This document shows positions 47,319-58,200 of a DNA stretch of 64,000 nt, in pieces. Source of the DNA: Neoscytalidium dimidiatum. Its lineage: Eukaryota > Ascomycota > Dothideomycetes > Botryosphaeriales > Botryosphaeriaceae. Numbering within the stretch: position 1 is the first letter of the stretch; every line of letters starts with the position of its first letter. A model generated the notes under the pieces. The model saw nothing but the letters and a program-made list of their open reading frames with translations. It did no database searches and had not been told where the DNA came from. The position numbers and the translations under genes were made by a program. The stretch covers positions 930,001-994,000 of the forward strand of contig CM074695.1 in the NCBI GenBank assembly GCA_037367355.1. Reading direction: 5' to 3'.

Positions 47319-49705
47319 ATGTACAGCATAAATGTCAATGATCCGAGCCTGATCACGCTCGTCAACAAGCTCCAGGATGTCTTCACCACTGTCGGCGTAC
47401 GTCATAGCCCTCCGCCAGACCGCCGCGCACCGCCGAAATGCTGATGCCTTAGTCCAGGTCCAAAACCCCATAGACTTGCCCCAAATCGCCGTCGTCGGCT
47501 CGCAGTCCAGCGGAAAGAGTTCGGTGCTAGAAAACATCGTCGGAAGAGACTTGTATGTCCGCTCTCACCCCGGGCAGCGCTCTCCTTGAATTACTGGAGC
47601 CTGGGACTGATAATAACAATTTAGCTTGCCTCGCGGCACCGGCATAGTAACTCGACGCCCTCTCATCCTCCAGCTCATCAACCGCCCAGCGACGAGCAAG
47701 CAGCCTAATGGCACTAGCGAAGCTGTCGAAACCACCGATAGCCAGTCGAACGTCGACGAGTGGGGAGAATTTCTGCACATTCCTGGCCAGAAGTTTCACG
47801 ACTTCAATAAGATTAGAGAGGAAATTGTACGGGAGACGGAGGCGAAGACCGGACGCAATGCTGGCATCTCTCCGGCACCCATCAACCTGCGCATATACTC
47901 GCCGAACGTGCTTACGCTCACGCTGGTCGATCTGCCTGGTCTGACCAAGGTGCCCGTCGGCGATCAGCCAAGGGATATCGAGAGGCAGATTAGGGAGATG
48001 GTGTTGAAGCAAATTAGCAAGCCCAATGCTATAATACTGGCTGTTACTGCCGCCAACACCGATCTGGCAAACTCGGATGGTTTGAAGCTGGCCCGCGAGG
48101 TGGACCCTGAGGGACAGCGGACCATTGGTGTGCTGACCAAGGTTGACCTGATGGACGAGGGTACTGACGTTGTCGACATTCTGGCTGGTCGCATTATCCC
48201 CCTGCGTCTGGGTTACGTCCCAGTTGTCAACCGCGGCCAAAGGGATATTGAAAACAAGAAGCCCATTTCCTACGCTCTGGAGCACGAGAGGCAATACTTC
48301 GAGAATCACAAGGCTTATAGGAACAAGAGCGCGTATTGCGGAACTCCTTATCTGGCGCGCAAGCTGAATCTGGTGGGTCGAAGCCTCATGATGACTGAAG
48401 GGCAAACCACTAACTTCTCTCAAAGATTTTGATGATGCACATCAAGCAGACGCTCCCTGACATTAAGGCGCGCATCGCCTCTTCCCTGCAAAAATACTCG
48501 ATTGAGCTTGGTCAGCTCGGCGATTCTATCTTGGGCAACTCGTCTAACATTGTCCTAAATATGATCACCGAGTTCTCGAACGAGTACAGGTCTGTGCTGG
48601 AAGGTAACAACCAGGAGCTCTCCAGCGTCGAGCTCTCTGGTGGCGCTCGTATTAGTTTCGTTTATCACGAACTGTACTCGAACGGCGTCAAGGCTGTGGA
48701 TCCTTTCGACCAAGTCAAGGACATTGACATCAGGACTGTTCTCTACAACTCCTCTGGTTCAGCACCCGCGCTCTTCGTAGGCACTACTGCGTTCGAATTG
48801 GTTGTCAAGCAGCAGATCAAGAGACTAGAGGATCCCAGTTTGAAGTGCGTCTCTCTTGTTTATGATGAGCTTATCCGCATTCTGGGACAGCTTCTCGGCA
48901 AGCCGATGTTCAGAAGGTATCCAGCGTTGAAGGAGAAATTTCATGCCGTGGTGGTCCAATTCTTCAAGAAGGCCATGGAGCCAACCAACAAACTTGTCAA
49001 GGACTTAGTCGCGATGGAGGCATGTTACATTAATACCGGCCACCCTGACTTCATCAACGGTTCCAGGGTAAGAAAAACCTGTACGCGGCAATCGTGGAAA
49101 TGAAGCTGACCGAGCTGCACAACAGGCCATGGCAATTGTGCATGAGCGCCATAATGCGTCGAAGCCGACACAGGTAGATCCCAAAACAGGAAAGCCTCTG
49201 CCACCCACTGCTATCCCTCCAAGAGCCAACAGCCCGTCCCTCGATGGCGACAGCAATACCGGTTTCTTTGGTAGCTTTTTCGCGAGCAAGAACAAGAAGA
49301 AGATGGCGGCCATGGAGCCGCCACCACCACAGCTCAAAGCAAGCGGCACGCTGTCGGAGAAGGAGGCGCAGGAGGTTGAAGTCATCAAACTTCTCATCAG
49401 CTCATACTTCAACATTGTCAAGAGAACTATGATCGACATGGTTCCCAAGGCGATCATGTTGAACCTCGTCTCGTAAGTACTGTCCATAGCGGATACGCGA
49501 TCCAACGGATGGTAAGTGCTGACATAAACGACACAGTTTCACCAAGGAAGAGATGCAGCGCGAGCTGCTTGAGAACATGTACCGTACGGAGGAGCTGGAC
49601 GACTTGCTCAAGGAGAGCGAGTACACAGTCCGCAGGAGGAAGGAATGCCAGCAGATGGTGGAATCGCTAACGCGGGCGCAAGAGATCGTCAACCAGGTGC
49701 AGTAA
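47319..49705 (+). CDS. VPS1: Vacuolar protein sorting dynamin Vps1
   Basis: Six exons (47319-47396, 47458-47552, 47625-48372, 48426-49067, 49126-49472, 49537-49705) encode 692 residues. The GTPase domain shows the G1 motif GSQSSGKSS, then [17 protein letters not shown] in [17 protein letters not shown] and TKVD in [14 protein letters not shown]. The middle (stalk) includes [14 protein letters not shown] and [14 protein letters not shown] Lys-rich variable loop (FFASKNKKK) takes the place of a PH domain, and the GTPase effector domain ends the protein ([17 protein letters not shown] onwards). The [10 protein letters not shown] segment and the loop match Vps1 rather than the mitochondrial dynamin Dnm1. 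Vps1 drives scission in Golgi-to-vacuole transport and peroxisome division. Confidence 0.96.
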
Positions 49706-50339
49706 GCGCACCGAGCTTGGCGGGGAACAAAACGGACTGCTTGGGATCCGAGCTTCGGAGCTTAGGGCGGCCTCGTTTTCTTGGTTCATGATGTCCCTAT
49801 TCTTTCCGGTTACAAAGAGGTAGGCTTTCTGCGTTGGAGGAGCTTGGCAATAGGGTATGGGTTTTAACGTATTAAGACTAGAACATCACCAGGCGAAGGC
49901 GGCGGCGTAGTAGCTTTAGTGAGTTCATGATGCCGTTGGTTTATGCTTTGGCTGTTCAGAATGAGGATGTGTTATGCGATACCTGCTGGATTGGGGTTGC
50001 GTGTGAGAGTAATCAATTGTATTTCTGTGCACATTCGGCGACAGCTCTGCTTCTGTAATGTACATATAGATTTTGAAGTTTCCAGGCTCGCTCGGAAGCC
50101 GCAGAGGTGTCGGCATGTAGATAGGTGCCTCGGGCGGATCGGGGGCGGGACGTGTCCGGGGTCGCAGCCCGGAAGTCGGCGGACCCTGTCAGTGCCTACC
50201 AGCCATGGCGTCAGCCCCCGCTGTCAAGCTACGCCGCTCCCCCAACTCCGCAACACGACTCCAGGCGTACCACAACCAAGCAGCACTCTGCACCCATCTC
50301 CCAAACACCGCAACACACCACTTCATCGATGCCGCAAAT
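49706..50339. other. intergenic region downstream of VPS1
   Basis: 634 nt. An in-frame ATG at 50205 could add 45 residues to the next gene; otherwise nothing recognisable. Confidence 0.5.
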
Positions 50340-52214
50340 ATGGCTGGCATCGTAGAGCAACTCGACCAGCAGCTCGTCGAGCTGTTTGCTGGATGGAACT
50401 CGACAACAACCCTGCTGGTGCTGGCCATCGCCGGTTTCCTGGCCTATAGCATCTACCTCGGCCTCGAAGACCCAGACATCCATCCCATGCTGCTCCAGCG
50501 CAGCTCCGTCGCCGCCGGTATCCGCCAGCCTGGTGAATCTGCCATCTACCGCAGCCCCCACGTCCCGCACGGCTACCCGCTCCAAACAGGCCTGAACATC
50601 CCCGGCCAGCAACGCTACGAGCGTCGTGATGGCGACCTACGTGACGTCTGGCGTAAGGTTCTCGGACAGCTGCCCGTTGACCAGGGCGAGGCCTCGCCCA
50701 GCCCGGGCAAGATTCTTACCGTCATCGGGAAAGAGATTGTCGAGCACAGCTTTGATGATATCACCAAGGAAATCAACATTCTGGGTAGCTATGTCAAGGA
50801 ACATGGCGGTAAGCGTGTAGCTGTCTACTTACCCAACTCTATTGAGTTGCTGGTAACAATTTTCGGTAAGTAGTTGCTTTCCCATTTCTGCCTTCGCAAT
50901 GCGCAAGGGACGCGTCATGATATTAGAAACACGCTCAGCTGACGGCATGTTTTCTCCCAGCCGGTGCTTTCTACGGCTTCTCTCCCGTCTTGATTCCCTA
51001 CAACCAACCGCACCATGTCGTCGTCGCGATGCTACAACGCAGCGGTGCGGACTCGTTGATTGCTGAGGCTGGGTCTGTCCCGCTGAGTGATGTTGCAAAG
51101 GGCGTTCCAAACCTGAAGCAGGCCATCTGGGTCGTAGAGAAGACTAGCAGGCATGTCGACTGGAACGAAGTTCCCGAAGGTGCTGGCGGCAAGGTGGAGG
51201 TTTCGACTTGGCATGAGTTGGTGCAGGACAACCTCGCCACCATCAGTACTCAGCTGCCGCAGTATTCGACCGGTGATAAGACCGAGAATATCATTACCGT
51301 GTGGCAAGACAGAGAGGGTGCGGAGGGTGAGGTCGTTGAGTTCACTCAGCAGGTGAGGGTTTGCACCGTAATCGCCGACTCTTTTCATGACTCTAATCAG
51401 ACTACAGAACATTTCCGCTGCTATTGCGAGCTTGATATCTGCGCTGCCTGCTGGACAGCGCCTGACTGCTTCAGATCTCTTCCTCCCAGCTGACTCTCTC
51501 ACCAACTCCTACACACTTTGCTTGACCATGGCTGCACTTTTCAGCCATGCATCCCTTGCCATCACGTCCGTCGCCGGCCCTGGTGTCGAGCTCAGCCTCG
51601 CGACCCGCGGCATCGCTCCTACCGTCATCTCGATCTCGGCTGAGACGGCTGCCAACTTGCAAAGCGCCACCTCCGCTTCTGTTACCAGTAGCGTGAAGAA
51701 ACTCGCGCACTACACGGAGACCCGTGCTCTGACGTCGTCCGGCAAGATGCCGACGAACACCCTTCTGACGAAGCTCAATGCCCCAACCCGCGCTGCCGTC
51801 GGCACAACTCCCGGAAAGCTACGTCTCGTGCACGTGTCAGAGCGGGCGGGCGCACAGGACGCACCGCCGCTCAGCAGCGCAGACCTGTCGGATCTGCGCA
51901 TCTACCTCAACGCTCGAGTCGTGTACGCGTTGACCGCAGCGAAGGTGGCGGGCGCTATTTCTCAGACGAACGTGTTCGATTACAGGAGAGAGGAGTTGGA
52001 GAGCGGTGGCAGCGGCAAGGGCAAGCAGTATAGCCATTTCGGCGCCCCTCTGAACAGTATTGAGCTCAAGCTGGTGGATAAGGACGAGCACAAGACGACG
52101 GATGACAGTGCAAGGGGCGAGCTCGTCGTCATGGGACCCGGTGTTGCAGGTGGGAAGACTGTTGTGCCGGTGGTGGCGAAGGTGAGAGATGATGGTTGCC
52201 TGGCTTACGCCTGA
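50340..52214 (+). CDS. Membrane-anchored acyl-CoA-synthetase-like (AMP-binding family) protein
   Basis: Three exons (50340-50865, 50961-51352, 51408-52214) encode 574 residues. A transmembrane segment lies near residues 22-42 (TLLVLAIAGFLAYSIYLGL). Then come GDLRDVWRKVLG, an LGSYVKEHGGKRVAVYLPNSIELLVTIF block and AGAFYGFSPVLIPYNQ, which match the N-terminal lobe of acyl/aryl-CoA ligases. Late features are AISQTNVFDYR, YSHFGAPLNSIELKLVD and GELVVMGPGVAGG. The nucleotide-binding TSGTTGxPKG motif is not visible where expected; that region reads DREGAEGEVVEFTQQN. The C-terminal subdomain that carries the catalytic lysine is also missing. This type is present in many filamentous fungi, usually labelled acetyl-CoA-synthetase-like. 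I infer a non-canonical or non-enzymatic role. Start chosen at the second in-frame ATG, just before the anchor. Confidence 0.8.
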
Positions 52215-54114
52215 GCGTTAAGTGGGGAGAAATTCATATAGATACGGTTTCGACGGTCATGAGAATGATTATCCCTAGCCGTGATTCTCAAGGGAGAGCT
52301 AGGTTGAGCACAAAGCAGAACTAGGCTTGTATCCTTTTAGATATGGAAAACATGATATGATCTACCGCTCTACAGATATCAACGCGAGTCTCGTATACTG
52401 CAGGCATAGCAGCGTATGAACAGTGTTTATTAGTCTCTATTCTATATTCCTGGACTTAAGAATAGAGGGGGCTTTTTTTTTCTATCTTTGTTTTGTATGT
52501 GGTTTGTATCTGTTGTGGTCATCTCTTGCACAAAGCTTGAGAGACCCTGCCACAATAGGTGGCAAAGTACTTCGCTCTATGAGCCATATCAAACATATAT
52601 TTACATAGGCAGAGGGAGCAGTCGACCGGACTGAAGTGTACCAATGATCTTGGTCACGTTCACGGAAGACTATTGCTTCAACTACTCATACCACGGGACG
52701 GCTAATACCAGCCCCCCCCCGAAGAAGACAAAAAGAGAGAGAGGGAGAGGGGAGGGGGGGTATGGAAACGGCATCACGTTCACTTAGACAGGCCCTCTGA
52801 ACAACCAGCCCCCAAAATGGTGATCAGCCCACACTTTGTCGTCCGCTCCCCCTACGGCCAATCAAGTCCAAAGACTCAAGCGGTCGCAGACCAGTCGGCT
52901 TAACTAATCCTGGCCGTTCCTCGGCTCACCACTCCTTTCGCCACTCTCTCACCACACCGCAGTCATATTACATGGTAAAAATATTGAAAAAAAAAAAAAG
53001 GAGTTTGATGTGACGGAGGCAGGGCCAGTCGACCTGGACGGCACCGTCGTGACCAAGAGATGCTAGCCAGACAGCTAGCCAGTCAGCCTATCACCGCCCG
53101 CCAACGATGCGGTGAATACTGACAGTCTACCCACCAGCCATGCGCTGTCCCAGCCCAGCCACCGAATGCCGCCGGTGGTGGTCAGGCAGAGACCGGTCGG
53201 GCGCCGCGACGGGAAAGAGCTGAAGAGCTCGTGAGATCGAGGCGCGCGTAGAGGGATCGATTGGGCCTCAACCGAGCGGCGAGGCTGCCGGGCTGCGTCA
53301 GGCAGGGAGACTGGCGGAGAGAGATTTGGAGAGATGGGAGGCAAAGGTACGTTGGCGGTGAGGCCGGCTTATAATAGGCCGGCGAATAGAAAGGCTGGCA
53401 GCGCTTGATGTAGATGGCGTGTGGCTGGTAAGCATACCACCAAGCGCAAATGCCCGTCGAAAAGATCACGCGGCTCTATTTTCGGAGCGGGACCGAGAAG
53501 CATGGGTACGTACCTTAGAGAAGTACGGCTAGAATGGAGGGAAAGATACGAAAATGTCCGAAGGTGTGTGCTAAATTAGTGCGAGAAACGGTTTGCTTAC
53601 GCGCATATGGGCTAGGATGTAGGGCGCTGTGCTTGTTTGGGATGACGCAAGAAGGCGGCGCACGCCAAGCCGATCGGCTACTAGTTACACACCGTGCAAA
53701 CTCCCTAGAGCAGCCGAGGGAAAAGAAAAGACACTTGGACATAGGGATTGACCAAGCTGTGTGCAACTCAAGGCAAATCTCATGTTGGGTTCAACCTTTT
53801 TACTTAGAGATGAGGCTGCAATTGCTTTTCAACATGGAGACTAGAAGCGGACCTCGATTTTACCGAAAACCTAGGCTGATAATGATGCTTGATGGTATTT
53901 TGAATTGTACGAGGTAATTCAAAAAAAAAAAAAAATGTACATGAACACGACCGTACTCTGCTATCTGCAAGGACAGTGGGATTTTACCAGGTATGAAATA
54001 TGCAAAACGTTGCTTTTGATATCCAAAATTGCGCCTTGAGGACACACCCTCATTATGCCGTATTTTGTCGTCCTCTCCTTCGTCTCCTGGATTGTCAACA
54101 ACAGCTCAACACAT
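52215..54114. other. intergenic region between convergent genes, with purine tract
   Basis: 1.9 kb. It has a C run (52711-52720) followed by a long purine-only tract up to 52760, and A runs near 52985 and 53920. The frames at 53075-53917 are short and unsupported. Confidence 0.5.
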
Positions 54115-55533
54115 TCAACTTGCCTCGGTTTGCTCGTCGGCTCCCTTTAGTGCTTGCAACGCCCTATCCAGTTCTTCTTCTCCGACCATTACTGTGCCCG
54201 CTCTTGCCGTACTCAAGTAGCTCATCTCGACTGCATCATTCCCTTCTCCATCAAATCCATTCATGCCTCTTGTGCCACCTACGAGCCTACCCGCAACACC
54301 ACAAACGATGCCCGTGCTTTCTAAAGGAAGATCGCGCAGGTCCAGGGTAATCGGGACAAGTACGTCTTCCTTGGAGCCAAGGAGAACATCAGGCGCGAAA
54401 TTAGGAAGCAGACGTTTCTCAAGGAGAATAGATGCAGGTTCGGTGTCTGTGAGAGTAAGAGAGAGAAAAGTGGGACGAGGAGCACTGATCAGACACTTGA
54501 CAAGGCCTATGTGCAGCGTATCTTCAATGGAGGGCTGGTGACAGCGATTGGCAAGGGAACTGCCGTTCAAGGCGCCACCGCTGGCGGGGCGAGCAGACGC
54601 GCTATCCTTGCTGCCGGCGCATTGGACTAGTTGGATGGAAGGATCAACGGTGAAGACAATGTTGCGACGCTTGAGGAGGGAGAAGGTTCGCGTCTGGAGT
54701 TCGTGGATGCTGGCGGGCGGGGGCGTGCCCGGGGGCGGAGGCAGAGATTCAAAGGACGAGGAGCTCGACTTGTTGCGAGTGTGCGTGTTGAGCGGATTGG
54801 CGATGGGGTTCACGTAAGATGACGTGGTCTGCTCGAAGGCGAAGCCGCGGTCCTCGAGCGCCTTGATAACTTGACCCCGGGCGCGTAGCGGGACCAGGAT
54901 GTAGTCGGAAAAATAGGTGGTGATGAAGAAAATGGAGCTGTCGGAACCAGAATTGTGAGAATTGAATGGCTGCTGAGGCTGCGTGTGCTGACGGTTCGGA
55001 TGATGACGTGCAAGGGGACTGAAGATGGAGTGGGTGCGCTGGAAGCGGGGCTGCTTGAGAAGCTGGGGCTGGGGCTGAGGAGAGGTGGTGTGCTGGGGGA
55101 GGTCGTGGAGGAGTTGTACGCACATCCCTGCCATTGCGAGCGGGCTCGTTAGCTCAAGGACACGCTGGCCAGCGTCAAGCCCCTCGCCATCGACTTGCAT
55201 GACAATGTAATCTTCATTTGTGATGGACACCTGATCTCTACTTGAAGGATCTAGACTGTCGCGCACAGGGGTGAAGAGATCCTCCGCCAGCTCCCGCGAG
55301 CACGCGATCGAGCATTCGACGGGAGTCACGGAGATATTGGTGAAAGGATGCTCATAGGCCCATGATTTCCTGGCGGAGCGGGGGTTGCCGCTGCCGTTGG
55401 TAGAAGCACTGCCCGAACTGCTTGGCCTGCTGGAGGGAAGCAGCAGCTGAAGGATGGGCTGCAGGAAATTGGAGTAGAGGTGCAGCGGGATGTGTATCAA
55501 TGCCAGCTGCGTATCCTGTAGCGAGAGGACCAT
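54115..55533 (-). CDS. CASTOR-like ACT-domain protein (amino-acid sensor family)
   Basis: An intronless minus-strand gene of 472 residues from a clear ATG. The start (LQDTQLALIHIPLHLYSNF), then SVTPVECSIACSRELAEDLF with ITNEDYIVMQVDGEGLDAG, forms the first ACT-like unit. A second unit is seen in SIFFITTYFSDYILVP followed by RARGQVIKALEDRGFAF. The TYFSDYILV block is the hallmark shared with CASTOR/GATSL proteins, which bind arginine and regulate TORC1 in animals. Low-complexity inserts rich in Ser, Pro and Gln interrupt the fold, and a third region near 340-440 may form further ACT units. Family assignment is from motif resemblance; binding of an amino acid and any link to TORC1 are inference. 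The fungal proteins of this group are poorly studied. Confidence 0.75.
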   Translation of the reverse strand: MVLSLQDTQLALIHIPLHLYSNFLQPILQLLLPSSRPSSSGSASTNGSGNPRSARKSWAYEHPFTNISVTPVECSIACSRELAEDLFTPVRDSLDPSSRDQVSITNEDYIVMQVDGEGLDAGQRVLELTSPLAMAGMCVQLLHDLPQHTTSPQPQPQLLKQPRFQRTHSIFSPLARHHPNRQHTQPQQPFNSHNSGSDSSIFFITTYFSDYILVPLRARGQVIKALEDRGFAFEQTTSSYVNPIANPLNTHTRNKSSSSSFESLPPPPGTPPPASIHELQTRTFSLLKRRNIVFTVDPSIQLVQCAGSKDSASARPASGGALNGSSLANRCHQPSIEDTLHIGLVKCLISAPRPTFLSLTLTDTEPASILLEKRLLPNFAPDVLLGSKEDVLVPITLDLRDLPLESTGIVCGVAGRLVGGTRGMNGFDGEGNDAVEMSYLSTARAGTVMVGEEELDRALQALKGADEQTEAS

Positions 55534-56178
55534 GTCAGCGAGGAGGGGAGCAGCAGAGAAAGAGAGAGGGGAGGGTGTGAGGGTGGTGTTGTGGGGTGGA
55601 AGCTAAGCTAAGCTCCGGGTGCAGGCAACACAGGCACGGCGTGTCAGGGCTTATTTAACACAGCCTTACATGGCGCCACCGACGGGGTGGAGGCGAGAGG
55701 GATGCAAGGTGCAATTGGGAGTCGAAAGAAGGCGCATTGTGCGGCGCAGAAAACATTGAGGGAGAAAACATACGAGGAACTGAATGTGCGCATTGAGCAG
55801 CGTCATGGAGGAGTCCATAACGGGCAGCGGACAGCTGGCTTGGGCGACGGTTCCGGAAGGCAGCCGGTTCAGGGCAGAGCCAAATCCGAGGAGAGACAGA
55901 CGGCGACCAAGTCAGACAAGCAGATGGCCGGGGGTTGACGGCGGGAGAGAGGATTGGCTGGCAGCGGGCGAAGGCTGTGCGGTGCTGGCGGGAGTCGCGC
56001 CTGCCCGTCCGGGAAAGGCAGAATCTGGGGAAGCGACAGGGCACGCCTTCTGGTGGCTGGATTCGGAGAGCTGCAGGCGAGGGCGGGCCCGGAAGCAGTC
56101 GCGGTGGCTGTGAGACAGCAGAGCAAAAAGCAAGCTAGGGCGGCCCCCGCGTGGAAGAGACAGCGGGCGGCAATTGGG

Positions 56179-56238
56179 GAGCTGGAGCTGGAATCGGAGC
56201 TGGAATCGGAGCTGGAATTGGAGCTGGAGCTGGAGCTG
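56179..56238. repeat. 6-nt tandem array (GAGCTG with GAATCG/GAATTG variants)
   Basis: Ten hexamers, seven of them GAGCTG, two GAATCG and one GAATTG, partly arranged as an alternating 12-nt unit. In the plus frame they would encode Glu-Leu and Glu-Ser dipeptides, but no supported gene covers them. Confidence 0.9.
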
Positions 56239-56693
56239 CTATACGTTGACCGGTGACACGGCCCTTGTCGGCGCCCGGCTCAGCGGTTGATGTGCTCTTG
56301 TCCGACGGGCCAGTGGGAGGTGTCGTTCTTGAAGTTCATTCCCGGATGCTGAGCTGGGCTGAGGGAGCTGGCGGCCTGGCAATGCTCGCTCGGGGCGCGG
56401 GCCAAATAAAATGAGCAGCTTGCACCTGGCTCAGGTGACAGAGCGGCCGGCAGCGCGCAGAAGGAGGGGCCGCTGGCAGCTGGGACGGCGCAGGTTGCAC
56501 CGTGGGCAGAGGGCAGAGGCTGCGGGCGTATTGGAGAGCAGCTTGCGCGGGCGTGCAAAGGTCGAGGGGCGTCTGGCGTGGGGGGAAGAGGGTGATGGCT
56601 GCTGGGATGGGACGGGCGTGCGCACTAACGCCTCTCTCTCCCAAAACGCAGCGGCAGGCTCTAAGCGGGAGCTGGGAGCTGGCGAGCCGGGCT

Positions 56694-56728
56694 CAATGTC
56701 CAGGATACAATGTCCAATGTCCAATGTC
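56694..56728. repeat. 7-nt tandem repeat (CAATGTC)
   Basis: Five heptads in phase: CAATGTC, a diverged CAGGATA, then three perfect CAATGTC. Confidence 0.85.
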
Positions 56729-56876
56729 CCAGGTGGGCGAGGCTCTGGGCTGGGCGGGTGACGATGGTGGTGAGGGCGAGGGGCGTGGGCGATTTATGTT
56801 AGCCGGCGCTCTGACTGTCCACGGCCTGCGGGCTCCATCGCTAGTGCGCTGCCGTAGTGGTCGCCGCCATGGCATC

Positions 56877-56911
56877 GCAGGTCGCAGGTCGCAGGGCGCA
56901 GGGCGCAGGGC
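56877..56911. repeat. 7-nt tandem repeat (GCAGGTC/GCAGGGC)
   Basis: Two GCAGGTC followed directly by three GCAGGGC, again a 7-nt period, less than 200 nt from the CAATGTC array. Confidence 0.88.
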
Positions 56912-57340
56912 GCGCGCGTCCGCCGCTCGTCAGGCGGCGGACAGCATCACGAGTCGAGCTGGTGTTTCTTTGTCGCGCCAGCGTCGGCTGCAGCGCTGGC
57001 GCTGGCGCAGGCCTGCCCTCGTCTCTCCCCCCCCCCTCGTCCTCGCCCACCTGCCACCACGTTACCTACCGCCCACGCCATCGGCCTGGCCATGACGTGG
57101 GCGCGGAACGAGCGTGGGACGACCGGGATGGGCCCGTTCCTGAATGGCGAGGTCCGGCAGAGAGTCATTCTCGCAGACCTCATCTCCTCGAGCAGCCGAC
57201 ACTAAGCGTCGCGGAAGGGTCTCTGGCGCGGGTCTCTGGCGCAGCCAGGTAGTGGGCCTCCGGCCTCCGACCGCCGCCGACGACCAGCGCCCAACACCCA
57301 GCGGGTGCAGCGCTTGAGCACCATCGCCCGTCACCCATTC

Positions 57341-57422
57341 GAGCATCGAGCATCGAGCATCGAGCATCGAGCATCGAGCATCGAGCATCGAGCATCGAGC
57401 ATCGAGCATCGAGCATCGAGCA
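57341..57422. repeat. 7-nt tandem repeat (GAGCATC), 11 full copies
   Basis: Eleven perfect GAGCATC units and a partial twelfth, the longest and cleanest array in the window. Its perfection suggests recent expansion. On the minus strand it reads through in one frame as a Met-Leu-Asp-Ala-Arg-Cys-Ser repeat, since seven nucleotides cycle the frame every 21 nt. Confidence 0.95.
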
Positions 57423-57981
57423 GCTTCACGATCGCCAGCGCAGCACTCCTCCCGCGCCGCCCTGATGATGCCGACTAGGGCGGCGCAGGTTGATCCCACG
57501 CCAACGCCCGTCTGCGGCTGTTCAGAACTCGCACCCAAGCTGCAGCGCGTCGATGCATTCTGACCCTCGGCCGCAGACCCTGTGCGCCGCATCCTTGTCG
57601 AAACAAAAAAGCTTGGCTCCTGTGCGCCCGCCCTGCTGCCTGTCGCAGCAACATCGCCGCTTATCACGCTCCACAGCTCTCTGCCCTCTTGCTCCCGGCG
57701 CGCTACGACGCCGCAACCCCGCCGACGCGTCGGCCTTTCTGCCTCCCGGCCTTTCTGCCTCTGGCAGAGGGGACTGCTGCGCTCTCTGCTCACTCGGTGC
57801 CGCCCCGCAGCCGCCTCATGACATCAGCATGTTGACCGCGGCGTTCCATCTTTAGACGTGCAGCCAGCCAGCCAGCCCACATGAGATTGAGCCCTGGTCC
57901 GAGCCAGCACTCGCATAAGCCACGCACTGCGCGCTCAGCGAACACCTGCATGCATGCATCCATCCATCCATCCCCGCTCAC

Positions 57982-58009
57982 TTGCGACTTGCGACCTGCG
58001 ACTTGCGAC
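57982..58009. repeat. 7-nt tandem repeat (TTGCGAC)
   Basis: Four heptads, three TTGCGAC and one CTGCGAC, right after a CATC tetranucleotide run (about 57950-57973). Confidence 0.88.
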
Positions 58010-58200
58010 CTCCAGATGAGCTGCCCTCCAACCCCCTGCCGCCTGCCACTCTGAGCCTGCTCCGTCAGCCGCACAACTGCCTGCGTCCTATGGGCACCCC
58101 TCCCGTGTACAAACCCCCACCGCACACGCACCCCGGGCCCAGCTGTGCAACATGCGGCGAAGAGAGGTCGGCTGCAGACTCGCGCCCGTATCCGTCCTCC

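Noticed and set aside
47527..48423. A 298-codon open frame antisense to VPS1
   Set aside because: The sense strand encodes unmistakable dynamin motifs; the antisense frame results from codon bias.
57341..57422. CRISPR-like repeat array
   Set aside because: The units are 7 nt long and directly abutting with no spacers, and the genome is eukaryotic.
57062..57793. Minus-strand frame of 243 codons with a repeated 7-residue motif
   Set aside because: The repeat peptide is the translation of the 7-nt GAGCATC array. The rest is GC-rich low-complexity sequence without domains.
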